Source: Triatoma infestans (taxonomy: Eukaryota; Arthropoda; Insecta; Hemiptera; Reduviidae). Taken from it: 64,000 nucleotides of DNA. Below the pieces are notes generated by a model. The model saw only the letters and a list, made by a program, of their open reading frames with translations. It did not search any database and was not told where the DNA came from. The translations under genes were made by a program, and so were the position numbers. This document shows, one piece after another, positions 46,166 through 56,129 of this stretch. Positions within the stretch are counted from its first letter, which is position 1. The number at the start of each line of letters is the position of its first letter. Where the stretch lies: NCBI GenBank assembly GCA_011037195.1, contig JAAEAF010014385.1, positions 1 through 64,000 of the forward strand. Direction: 5' to 3'.

Positions 46166-46203
46166 CATCGACCGGTTTCGGGCGTTCGCCCATCTTCAGG
46201 ATG
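46166..46203 (-). ncRNA. Hammerhead-ribozyme-like motif, left arm
   Basis: The layout is identical to 46309-46346 read on the other strand: CATC, CTGAAGA, T, GGGC-GAAC-GCCC, GAAACCGGTC, GATG. All helices are intact. Confidence 0.6.
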
Positions 46204-46308
46204 CGTTTTTCAGACAGTGTGACAACACCGACATGCACAGAGCAAACTTAGTTTTCACACTCAAGTTTGCTCTGAACAAGTCTGTGTTGTCGCACTGTCT
46301 GAAAAACG

Positions 46309-46346
46309 CATCCTGAAGATGGGCGAACGCCCGAAACCGGTCGATG
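46309..46346 (+). ncRNA. Hammerhead-ribozyme-like motif, right arm
   Basis: Helix I is CATC (46309-46312) with GATG (46343-46346). The core is CTGAAGA (46313-46319), followed by a single T. Helix II is GGGC/GCCC with loop GAAC, then GAAA; helix III is ACC/GGT with almost no loop. The residue before the predicted cut is C46342. The extra T is the one departure from the textbook core. Activity is untested. Confidence 0.6.
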
Positions 46347-46890
46347 ACCACAAAATGAAGCAGGCTACCACGGAAAATGTCTCTGATGCTTTCCAGCTCT
46401 GCGGAACCAACCACCACACCAAAAAAGTCACTAATTTTTCATATATATTTATTTTCTAATTGTATAAATTTATATTGTTTTTCTGTTTTTGTTCAATTAT
46501 ATTTTATATATATATTACTTGATTTTGTATGTTAAGTGTCAATGAAATATGTAAGACAAGTCTCTAAATGTAAACTATTGGTTTCATAATTTTGGCTTTT
46601 GTATTTTAAATGGCATTAAACAAATAATTAACTTGATGAGTGACACGCCACGAGAATTATGTTTCTATTTTTCAAAATTTTGACACACCGAGCTCAAAAG
46701 GTTCGGCATCACTGCTTTAGTTCCATCTAATGCTCAGTTTAGTTAGCGTTAGATGTGCGCCATGTGTAATCTCCAGGACTTAATCCTTCTTTTACGGTTG
46801 TTTGTTATCTTGAAAATATGTTTGATATATAATTCTCAGAATGATACCAGATGTCCTAGTAAGTAAAGATTTTCTGTTTTCCACACTAAG

Positions 46891-47096
46891 GAAGAGAATC
46901 ATCAATTAAAAGATGAACTTCTACTGAACGAGCTTCTTAAAGGAAAATTCAGACAGGCAGCTCTTTCTCAAGAGGAGCTAAGCCACATTATCCGTGTTGC
47001 CGAGGAATATATGCAGGGCAGGATTACCTCGCCTTCAATTCTAACAATCACAGACAACTCTATCTTATTACCAGTTGTCAGACAAATATATACAAG
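46891..47096 (+). CDS. Kinesin-9-like motor, plus copy, exon 8
   Basis: The acceptor is CACTAAG and the donor ACAAG|GTGCGC; 206 nt, phase 0 to 2. ENHQLKDELLLNELL is the short coiled coil after the motor (compare LK.EL..HD in KIF9). It is followed by LSQEELSHIIRVAEEYMQG, matching the kinesin-9 segment I..I...V..YL.G. The correspondence is by position and pattern, not strong identity. Confidence 0.78.
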
Positions 47097-47294
47097 GTGC
47101 GCATATTTCTTTTTTCTCAATAACTTGGCAAAAATTTTATAACTAATATTTTTATTATTTCAAGTTTCCAGAAGTGAAAAGAATCTGGTGTGACACACTC
47201 AAACGACCTTCTCTTACTTATCTTAATAAAATTAATTATAAAATGTTTCTTTAAACTTCAAAATTTCTAATTTATCGTAACATTAATATAGAGG

Positions 47295-47455
47295 TGTTGT
47301 TGTTCCGCAGAGCTGGAAAGCATTAGAGATATTTTCCTGCTTCTTTTGGTGGTAATCGACCGGTTTCGGACGTTCACCCACCATCAGGATATTTTTGTCA
47401 AAACAGTGTGATAACATAGACTTGCACAGAGCAAATTTAGTTGATACACACTATA
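47295..47455 (-). repeat. Single-arm family A repeat
   Basis: The plus text GTTGTTCCGCAGAGCTGGAAAGC is the family's constant end pointing left. TAATCGACCGGTTTCGGACGTTCACCCACCATCAGG is the hammerhead-like arm, with core CTGATGG. The centre region ends at ATACACAC, and the second arm is missing. Confidence 0.6.
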
Positions 47456-47769
47456 GTAATGGTTCGGAATAAACTAAGTATTGAATGGTAACTACAATGT
47501 AGAAGAGATAACATTTTATTGGATGGAATTCTTGCAATAAAAAAGGACTGCTCAACTTTGTTGAGGCACAGCATACCGATCTATCGCAAAACAACGGTAC
47601 GTAGATAATAAAATAAAAAATAAAGAAAAAAACAAGGATTACAGGCATGTCACATTAAGTAATGTGATGGAAACACAAACGCAAGAGTAGCTAATAGTAG
47701 GAAGTAAATAGAACAATTTATTAATGAGGGACAAAATATCGTTAAAAAAAAAAATAAAGGAAACTAAGG

Positions 47770-48560
47770 TTATACATATGGTTACGTACAATGTCTAACG
47801 AGTCTATAATAATTGATTCTAATAGGCTTATCAATTTAGATAGGTCAATCCGGACTAAAGTCAAGAAAACTTTGAGTTGTCTGCGGCATAGCACCCAAAC
47901 AGGCCGTGAACAGTGTAATCACTATCGCAATATCGCTCTCTATAATAAGGGGGGCACTCTTCATAAACGGCTTTTTCTCCAAATCCACCTTTGTTGCCTT
48001 TTCACAGTCATTATTTCATAGCGATTCTGGAATCCAGGATCATTGCTGATTTCCTACTTTTGGTAAAGGCAATAATGTCGGCGTAACTTGGAACGCCATC
48101 AGTATCGATACCATATACTTCGTGGCAGGGAAAACCTTTTTGCGTTTAATAAATACGTTAATTCGTACCTAACTCGGTTGGCACTTTGCCACTAGGAGCA
48201 TACTATGCTCAAGAACATTGGCCCAGAGTATCATTCTCTCTGCCTGCGTTTGCGGCAGTTCAAAGAATTCCGCAGGGCCTGGCCATCAACTCCGGGTGCA
48301 CTGGGGAGAAGCGCGTAATTAATGTAAAGCTTAATGGCGTATATCCACCCGGAACCTGAAAGCAACGTTTTCCCACAAACGACATTTTTCGCCTTCGGAG
48401 TGTCGCAAACACCGATCTCTGCCACTTACACTTGCTCCATTCCTCAAAAGCTGCTCGGGAGCTTAGCAGGAGCTTTACAGATGGCATTTCGTCCTGATTT
48501 GCAATAATGGGACCCAGACTAACTTTACATTCCTGCACTTCCTTAGTGTAGTCAAAGTGA
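47770..48560 (-). pseudogene. R2-like LINE fragment
   Basis: Frameshifted minus-strand pieces read AIKLYINYALLPS, a degraded cysteine knuckle (NCRKRRQRE) and YGIDTDGVPSYADIIAF. This resembles the region after the reverse transcriptase in R2-clade elements (knuckle, then endonuclease-type D...). It is related to but not the same as 7842-8390. Confidence 0.5.
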
Positions 48561-48929
48561 TCTGGAAAAGTAGATCCTCAATCTCGCTAATTTTCGTGTA
48601 ACGGACTAGTGTTGTAGCGGAGCATCCCAATCATAAGTAGTAATCCAAGACCTCGCTATCGACGTGGAGAGTAGAGCATTGCAGTTGAAGTGTTGGCCTT
48701 ATACATATAATGTATTAGTTTATCATATACATTGATATGTATATATCAATTATACTTTTCTTTATTTTTTAATTGTAATACAGTTCCAATACAAAGTGTA
48801 TTCTGCCTGTAATACTGTTCTCTGTAAAGATAATCACGTGTACAAGTGTGCAGGTACCTCATCCAGTGATGGTCCTGTTGGAGTGATTTGTTTATGAAGT
48901 GAATGAAATGTTAGTTATGCTAGTTCATA

Positions 48930-49448
48930 TGTCGTTTAGTGAGGTCTTTCAGTTTGTCTACCGTGGATGTGACAAGTCTTGTGGCCATCTCCGTTTCTGG
49001 AACTAGAATTGTTCGCAAATGTTGAGAGAAGATTTGTGTGACCGTTGAGTTTGACATAATAGTGTACAGCCGATGTGCTGCTTGTTGTACTGTTTCGTGT
49101 TTTTATGTGTTGTTTCGTTTGTAACATAGAAAGATGATGAAAGGATAGTCCGCAGTGTGCGAGATTGGAATGTCTGAATTTTTTTCAAATGTGTCTGTTT
49201 AACCGCTGCCCAAAGCTGAAGTCCGTATGTCCAAAGTGGTTTCAGTAGAGTCTTGTAAATTAGGAGTTTGTTGTTTATGTTTAATGTGGATCTTGTCTAT
49301 AGTAATCTGTATAACTGTTTGAAACGTAAATTAAGTTCAAGTCTTTTAGTCTTTACATGTGTTTGCCCAAGTTAGTCGTTTGTCTAAGTGCATCCCTAAA
49401 TATTTTACTGTGTTATTTAATGGTAATGGTTCGTTATTATATTTCACA
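48930..49448 (-). pseudogene. Jockey-like LINE, 3' part
   Basis: The minus frame has KKIQTFQSRTLRTI and FYVTNETTHK, preceded by IYKTLLKPLWTYGLQLW and NNTVKYLGMHLDKRLTW, the typical C-terminal region of Jockey-clade ORF2. It breaks at 49448, where another LINE is inserted, and continues at 52298. Confidence 0.8.
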
Positions 49449-52287
49449 AGTAGTTCACTTCTAGCTCTCGTACTGGAAGGTTGTGTAACAGTTTAAAGTG
49501 TTTATTAAATTCTAATTTACTTTAAATAAGTTGAGTACAAAGCAAGTGAGGTGGAAGGGACTGATGAAAAAGCTGCAGGAGTGGGGAGTCTCAATGGTAA
49601 TGTAGGATCTGTAATACAAATATTCTTATCAGACAACTGGAATCTCTAACAAGCCAAATACTACTCTTGCGAAAAGTCCTTAATTCTCTTGATAAGAAAA
49701 TAGATGACAGTACCAAAAAAACGAATAATGACTTCAGTATTATGAAAAAAGAAAATAGCAAACTAAAAAGCGAAATTACTTCTCTGAAACACAACTAATA
49801 ATGACAGATCAGTTTCGCGTTATAATGGGATTAAAATTTCAAATGTGCCTTATCAAGAAAATGAAAAAGTTATAGTCATTGTTAAACAACTAAGTGGGGC
49901 TATTGGTTTCAAGTTTGATAATTTAAACTTGATAAAACTAAAGTGTTAAATGGTCCAATAATACTTAAATTTATATGAATATAGATAAGTTAGCATTTCT
50001 TAGATTAAAACGTATAAAAAAAGATGTTCTCAATACTGATACTCTACATATATCACCTTCCAAGCCAATTTATATTTCCGAACTTGCATAGCTTTTCAAG
50101 CAATTAAAAAGTATTCAACATAAGTGCAAGCTAAATTATATTTGGACTAGAAATAATACGACAATGGCCAAGAGAAAACGACCAATCCTCTGTCATGTTT
50201 ATACGTTCGATTGGAGATATTCAAAAATTAGAAACCAAATACTCAGACTTGATATCTGAAGTGGCTTGCTCTGGAGACGAGCGTGGCACAGAAACAGGCA
50301 CTTCAGAGACTAGTAAAAAAAAGTGGTGCGCTAGTGAAGGAAACGAAAATTAAATCTATAGGAAATTTGTCATTGCATCCTTTTTTAAAGAAGTAAATGG
50401 CGCAACAAACACTCTGAGACCTGGCAGCTTTTTGACACCGTCTTCAGAATTTGATGCGACCAAAACATCCTCATTGAAGTGAAACATCATCCCCAATTGA
50501 AGTGAACAAAACGATAACACCTCAATCTCTATGAATATCGACAATTCTTCGCCTCTTCATCATAAAAAAATAAAGTTACAAGGTACTAAAGCTGTTAAAT
50601 ATCCAACAACAAAAAATTGTTAACAATCGAAAGTACTATAATAATTGTAAAAAGGTTTTTGTAGAATATTAATGGTTTTTCAAATGTGTGTGTAATTTAA
50701 TTTAAATTTAGCAAAATTTTCAAATTGAGTTTATCAAAGGTTTTGACATTGTTTTGTTTGACGGAAACTTGGCTAACAGATATCTCAAAATTCTATTTTT
50801 TAGAATCTGAATATTCAGCCTTGCTGCCAGAGAACGTAATCTGGGCCGCCCAAGTGGCGTTTTGGTTATGTTAGTTAAAAAAAGGGTATAATCATGAAAT
50901 GTACTAATATTACCAACAACTGGGTATTTATTACAATAGAGACCATAGACACTAAAATAATTGTAGGTAATGTTTATTTTCAACCAAATATAGATTTTGA
51001 ACAAGTCTTTTTAAAATTAGATTCATTACTATACCATATTTCTCTTTAGAATATAATTTATTTATTGGAGGAGATTTTAATTGCAGAGTTGCCAATTTTA
51101 AACGATTTTACGAATTTTTGAAAATACTTTTCTATACTCAATTAGATCCTCGTTAGATAGGACGGAAAACATTAAAGGCTCAAAATTGGTTAGTATCATG
51201 GAAAATTTATAATTTATTTTTAATTAATGGGAGAAGTAGTGGTGATATATACAATACCCAATAAAAACATACATAGCCAATATTTATAGCAGGATTGTTT
51301 GGAATAACGCAAAGAAAACATTATTTCTAAACAAATTTACCCCCCCTTTAAAATTTGTGTAAATGAACCAGATTTTATCGATGATTTTTTTTTAAAAAAA
51401 AAGCAATTTTTTTCTCAGCTGATCCAAGTGATATAATAATTAAAAAGTGAATTAACTCGAACAGTTTTCCAATGCAAAGTAATTCGAGGTTCAATTTTAA
51501 GTGTCGATCTATGAAATGAAAAGTGTCCAAGGCTTTTAAAATATATGTATAAAAATTCTAAATTTAATATTACACATAGAGAAGAATTTATTGTCGCTAG
51601 CAGAGAATATAAACAAACTTTAAGGAGAAAAAACTTTATTTTGAACTTATTAACTTTAAACTAACTAAAGTTGAAGATTCCGAACAGTTCTAGAGTTATA
51701 AAATTTAAAACTTCATCATTCTGTTTCTATCTTCTCTTCCTATCGCTAATCATTTGGATAATCATAATTAAGTATTTTTAATTAGAAACTTTGATGTTGA
51801 TAATTAACTATCACTTAGTTAATATAGTGTATTTTCTTTAGCACGTACCTCATTTATTTATTCAAAGATGTTATTTTTGTCTTATTTTACTATTAGTAGC
51901 TTGTTTTTTTGTTTTTTTTTTTTTTAAACGTAGATTAAATAATTGTGGGTTTCTATTTTTATTCTCTTGAATAAACTTTATTTTCACAATTCAGAACTGT
52001 AAATTTTCATTGTAAACTTCAATTTTTCATTCTAGAATTTATTGAATAATCAAATTTCAATTTATGTTGTATTCTTGCTTAAATAGTATATTCTTACTCG
52101 CTATAATATTATTGCATATTATGTTTAACTTGCTTTCTTTCTTTTCTTTTTCTTACCATGTATCTATATTCAAAATTTGTCTATCTAAGGGTTATAGAGC
52201 TGTATTTACTACTTTTTATTTATTATATGTATATAGTGAACTCTTCTGTAATAGTTTAATAAACCACAGACTAAAAAAAAAAAAAAA
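49449..52287 (+). mobile_element. LINE with ORF1 and endonuclease but no reverse transcriptase, nested in the Jockey-like LINE
   Basis: It is flanked by ATATTTCACA (49439-49448 and 52288-52297) and ends in a 17-A tail. In order: an ORF1-like region (coiled coil RKVLNSLDKKIDD at about 49670, then YISELA and YIWTRN pieces to about 50170), an APE-type endonuclease region in broken frames (about 50740-51240: ETWLTD, LPER..GRPSGG), the linker with WFNFKCRSMK at about 51480, and a non-coding AT-rich 3' part. No YADD-type domain is seen between 51.7 and 52.27 kb. Confidence 0.75.
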
Positions 52288-52297
52288 ATATTTCACA

Positions 52298-54190
52298 GAT
52301 ATATCTTCCGTCTTTTTTAGAGTAAAATGTCCTGCTTTTGTTTTGTTTATATTGAATTTACTTTTGCATGTGACATTACAATTATGCAAGTTAGTCGAAT
52401 ATTGCTCCAGTATTAATTTGTTAGTTATTATGTCTTTGTTGGTGACAAGTAGTGCTGTGTCATCTCCATAGGTCGCAGTAACAATATTCGGATATTCAGA
52501 TATGTCGCATGTGTAAATATTGTATAGGAGTGGTTCCAGAACATTCCCTCTGCGGGACTCCAGCCTCAATGAGATAAATGTCAGAGATAAGTGTATTTAC
52601 CCTTACACTGAAGTATCTATCCTTAAGATAAGATTTTAGTAAAAGGTAATTAAGTGAAAGGTAGACTTCTCTTTAGTTTGACGAGCAATCCTGGGTGCCA
52701 TTCTTTATCGAAGGCTTGTGAAACATCTAGGAAAATGCCTGTACATATCTGTTTGGATTCGAGAGCGTTAGCAATGTGTGTTGTGACTCTTTGTATTTGA
52801 TGAATAGTAGAGTGCTGTTGTCTGAAGCCAAATTGATGCTGTGATATGATACGGTCTGTATAGTGTGTAAGTCTTTTTATGACCAGTTTTTCCTAGTAAT
52901 TTTCCTAGAATCGGAAGTAAACTAATTGGTCTGTAGGAGGTTTATCAGGTTTTGGTATCATGGTTACTAAGGAATATTTCCAGATAAGAGAGAAATAAAC
53001 AGTCCTTAGTGAAGCGTTAAATAGATACGTGAGGTACACGATTGCTTTTTTTGGCAATAGTTTAAGATGTCTGCAGTAATGAGAGCGTATCCCGGTGATT
53101 ACTTGTTTGTTAATTTTTTAATAGCATGATATACTTCTGCGGGTCTAAAAGGTTTTGGTGGAAGTGAAAGTTGGTGTGGTTCATAATATAGATTTATCTC
53201 TGAATACATAATATTATAATTCATCCCTTTTTCTATTGTGAGTCTCTTCTTCTCGATAGTTCGAGGCTGGAAGACTTGTTGGAGGTGGTGGGAGAAAAGT
53301 GGAGCTTTTCTTCGTCACTTGTTCCTTAAAGATGGTGTGACAGGTACGTAGTGTAAAATACATTTTGTCGTAAGCTCCCCTGCTCCTAGTATGCATGATA
53401 CTACAAACGAAGTTATCAAAAAATGTTGGAAAAGAGTACACCTGTGGATTCCGAGTCACTGTGGTGTAAGCGGAAATGAGCTGGCTGATGAACTGGCAAA
53501 GGAGGACTCGAGGTCAACCCTATGAAAGTATAACCTACTGCCAGGAGGCTGTGACCGAAATAGAACATAAGGTGGAAACTGCTCTCAAGTTGGAAGACAA
53601 CAGGAAGGCAATTTCAGCAGACCTGCCGCGAAATGAATTTGAGCCAACTTCAGACTGACAACAGGACATGACTGTCTTCAAAGTCATCTCCACCGAATTG
53701 GAATTAAAGCCTTTCCCGGTTGTCCCCTCTGCAACAGTGGCGAGAAAAAATCGACAAGGATCATGCAAAATTAACATAGACCTAGACCCAGGCGTTTCGG
53801 AATAGCGCCGTAAATCTCATCTATATTGGGCTGCTAGAATAATGATTGGGAAACCCTCTAAAAAAAAAAATAGCTTTGTCCTGCTCCATAAACTGTTATC
53901 TTTGGTGCTAAAGGATTTTAAGTATTGTTCTTGTCTTTTATAATTTATGTCGTTAAGATGTCTTGTGATTTGGTTATAGTTCGTTCTGTGTGATGGTAGA
54001 CGTGTGCGTTGCCATTGTTTTCTTAGAGTCCGTTTTCTCGCAGCAGTAGTCTAATATGGTGAGGTAAACAAGTACCAGAGATACCTGTTCGTGGCTTGTG
54101 TGGTTTGTGATTTATATATTGTTGTTTGGATTAGTGTCGTCAATGCTTGTACTGCCTTGTCAAGTTCATCAGAACTCTTCAAGGAAATTT
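52298..54190 (-). pseudogene. Jockey-like LINE, RT and upstream part
   Basis: On the minus strand the pieces are EKLVIKRLTHY and HQFGFRQQHST (about 52800-52890), GNVLEPLLYNIYTCDI, and TYGDDTALL where YADD is expected (about 52440-52530). At 53830-54190 frames with LDKAVQALTTLIQTT and NRYLWY and basic residues match the linker before the reverse transcriptase. The catalytic motif is Y-G-D-D, and many stops and frameshifts are present. Confidence 0.8.
53420..53800 (+). pseudogene. LINE RNase H / C-terminal fragment within the Jockey-like LINE
   Basis: The plus frame carries LWIPSHCGVSGNELADELAK (RNase H end). It is followed in another frame by TTGHDCLQSHLHRIGIK and a CPLCNSGE knuckle start. 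It is opposite in orientation to its host LINE, so it is a separate insertion. The ends could not be fixed. Confidence 0.65.
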
Positions 54191-54377
54191 TTTCAATTAT
54201 ACTTAACAAGAATTATTAAAATTTGGTTTTTATAGGCTGTGCTTTTTTTCCTTTTTATAGGGCCAAGAGTGGCTGGTAAAAGGTTCATTACATCATCACC
54301 CTATTAACAAGAATTTTGTATATATATATTTATATAAGCATACTTTGATTGATTACAATTTTTACAAACTATTTTAG

Positions 54378-54496
54378 AGATATGGCTGAAATGAAGAAGG
54401 AAGTAGAAAAAGCTGAAGAACGATCGCCCTCGAAAAGGGCAGCCACGTCGGCCGCACCATTCTCCTTAACTGCCAAACGATCAAAACGAGCTTTAG
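54378..54496 (+). CDS. Kinesin-9-like motor, plus copy, exon 9
   Basis: The acceptor is ATTTTAG and the donor TTTAG|GTAAAC; 119 nt, phase 2 to 1. MAEMKKEVEKAEE is a short charged helix, followed by a basic, serine-rich stretch (PFSLTAKRSKRAL) like the low-complexity tail of kinesin-9 proteins. Phases match exons 8 and 10. Confidence 0.7.
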
Positions 54497-54499
54497 GTA

Positions 54500-55250
54500 A
54501 ACTGTTTTCATATCCATTTTCTTTTTACTTCTGTAACACGATATTCCTCTTATACGCAATTCTTCGCCATCGTGTCAAATTTCTGAAATTGAGTTCATAT
54601 CCATGTTTTCCTAAGTACGAAAATAAAAATGTTAGCGAATGTGTGTTTGTGTGTGTGTTTATTTAAACAACATACCTCAAAGAACCAACAATTGTAGGTT
54701 GTTCGAACCACGGTTGCTCCCAACAAGGTTTACGTCAAAGTTCTCACGACTTAAATACTTCTTGCATGAATGGTTTTCAATTTTCCCACTTTTCTTGAAT
54801 ACGTAGGCTGCTTTGAACATAGTGTGCGAACTGTAATAGTGTTGGTTCAGCAAAGGCTTTTTTTCCCTAGATTCAATTTGTTTTTCTCTAGATTCTAGAT
54901 TTGAGAAATCTCAGAATCTAGAAAGATCTGTTTTCTTCCAATATCCGGTAAGTATACCCAGGCTTCCATAGATCTGAATGATTTCCTCGTTATGAGGGTA
55001 TTGGAGTCTGCTCCATCATCCCACAGAATCATATCGTGTTCTAGATCGAGCTTCCTCAGTGTCTTCTGAGTCTAAATACCTGGGACAGAACCCTAAGCAA
55101 GCGAAGCCTATTTGGAACCAGACTGATGCATGCCTTGTATCTCTTCTTGTCATAACTACCCATTCATCGGCAGAGCCAAACATCATTTCTATCTTAAGTA
55201 AAAATAAGGAATGTTACTACATTCCTAATGTTAACCCTTAGCCTACATCG
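54500..55250. other. Intron sequence, module-repeat traces
   Basis: Traces of the dispersed module (TTTTTACTTCTG..ACACGATA, ..GTGTCAAATTTCTGAAATTGAG) occur at 54520-54660. The rest is unassigned. Confidence 0.35.
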
Positions 55251-55560
55251 CAAATGGCAATTGTATTGATTTGTAATCACTATTTTAGTTAGGTGATAGT
55301 TTAACCACGTGTAAAATATTTAATAATATGTTCCAACACTTAACCTGCTTCAGTGCTGGATGGATTTTCCAGAGCTTTGCTCTCTTCACTTCCTCCTCAT
55401 TACGGAGCTCTTCCCGGAGATACTGATCGCCGATCCCACAGAAAGGTTCGGCCTATAAGGGAAAAACAGCACTTTTCCTTGCTAGAGTGTCGGACGTCTC
55501 ATTTCCTTCTGTGGCTGGCACGTGCCCTGACACCAAAAATAGGGTAACTCTGTTGTTCCT
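55250..55560 (-). pseudogene. LINE RNase H C-terminal fragment
   Basis: The minus frame reads VTLFLVSGHVPATEGNETSD and LARKSAVFPL, then REELRNEEEVKR and KLWKIHPALKQ. This is the RNase H GH...GNE..D motif and the following basic helix seen in I- and R1-type LINEs. Confidence 0.7.
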
Positions 55561-55916
55561 GCCCAGGTAATCAACAAAGACTTAAATTAAATTGATTGTT
55601 CGGTGCGTGCGCAATAATGGACTTCGTTGCAACATGTTTCAAAACAAATTTCTAACTTATAAGTCCTATCTCAAATATGACTTATATTCTCAAAAATGGC
55701 TTTGACGATTTTCATCAAACTTGATATATCAACTACACATACAAAAATCTACACCATTCTTTTTAATTATTAGTTTCTCAGCGTAGTTGTGTTGTGTTCT
55801 TAAGTTTATATTTCTTTTGATGTTAGAGCAGTTCAGTTTTATATTTTTTGGTTGCAATAATTGCCAACTTTCTCTGTAAAAAAAAATTCTTAAATACAGA
55901 TATGTATTCATTCCTT

Positions 55917-56090
55917 TGTAACACTGTTGTCAAGCTACTGTTAATAAAGAAGGCCGCTTTGTAAATTAAACAACACTTTATTTTATCGTATTAAATATGT
56001 CCCATGAAATTACATAATCTATCAAAAAATATATCTGTTCATATGCAAAATTAAATAAAAATAAAACTAAAAAAAACCATAGTTACCACA
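55917..56090 (-). repeat. 3' LTR of gypsy #2
   Basis: A 174-bp LTR. It differs from the 5' LTR by short indels and substitutions. Confidence 0.85.
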
Positions 56091-56129
56091 ACTATCCCCC
56101 CCTTCACGAGGCCTTGGCCTGAGCGTCCT

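Larger units (their letters stand above)
46126..46426 (+). mobile_element. Family A foldback element, best-preserved copy, 14-bp target duplication
   Basis: It is flanked by CACCAAAAAAGTCA (46112-46125 and 46427-46440). Two near-perfect arms run from TCAGAGACATTTTCCGCGG inward to about 46250 and back out from about 46262. The right side carries a further tail ending GCGGAACCAACCACCA, which the left side lacks, so the left end is truncated. Each arm holds a hammerhead-like motif, on opposite strands (46166-46203 and 46309-46346). No protein is encoded. Confidence 0.85.
45637..46714 (+). mobile_element. Internally deleted hAT element
   Basis: Terminal inverted repeats CAGTGATGGCGAACCT..GACACGCGAGCTC and CAGTGATGCCGAACCTTTTGAGCTCGGTGTGTC face inward. 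They are flanked by the 8-bp duplication CTCTAGTT / CTTTAGTT (45629-45636 and 46715-46722), which is the hAT rule. At 1.08 kb it keeps only the last part of the transposase and holds a nested foldback element (46126-46426). Confidence 0.85.

Noticed and set aside
46038..46417. Open frames on both strands containing GERPKPVDD or similar peptides (also at 3856-4119, 26754-27008, 30447-30669)
   Set aside because: They are read through the foldback arms; the same text appears on either strand, so the frames follow the RNA-hairpin repeat and are not genes.
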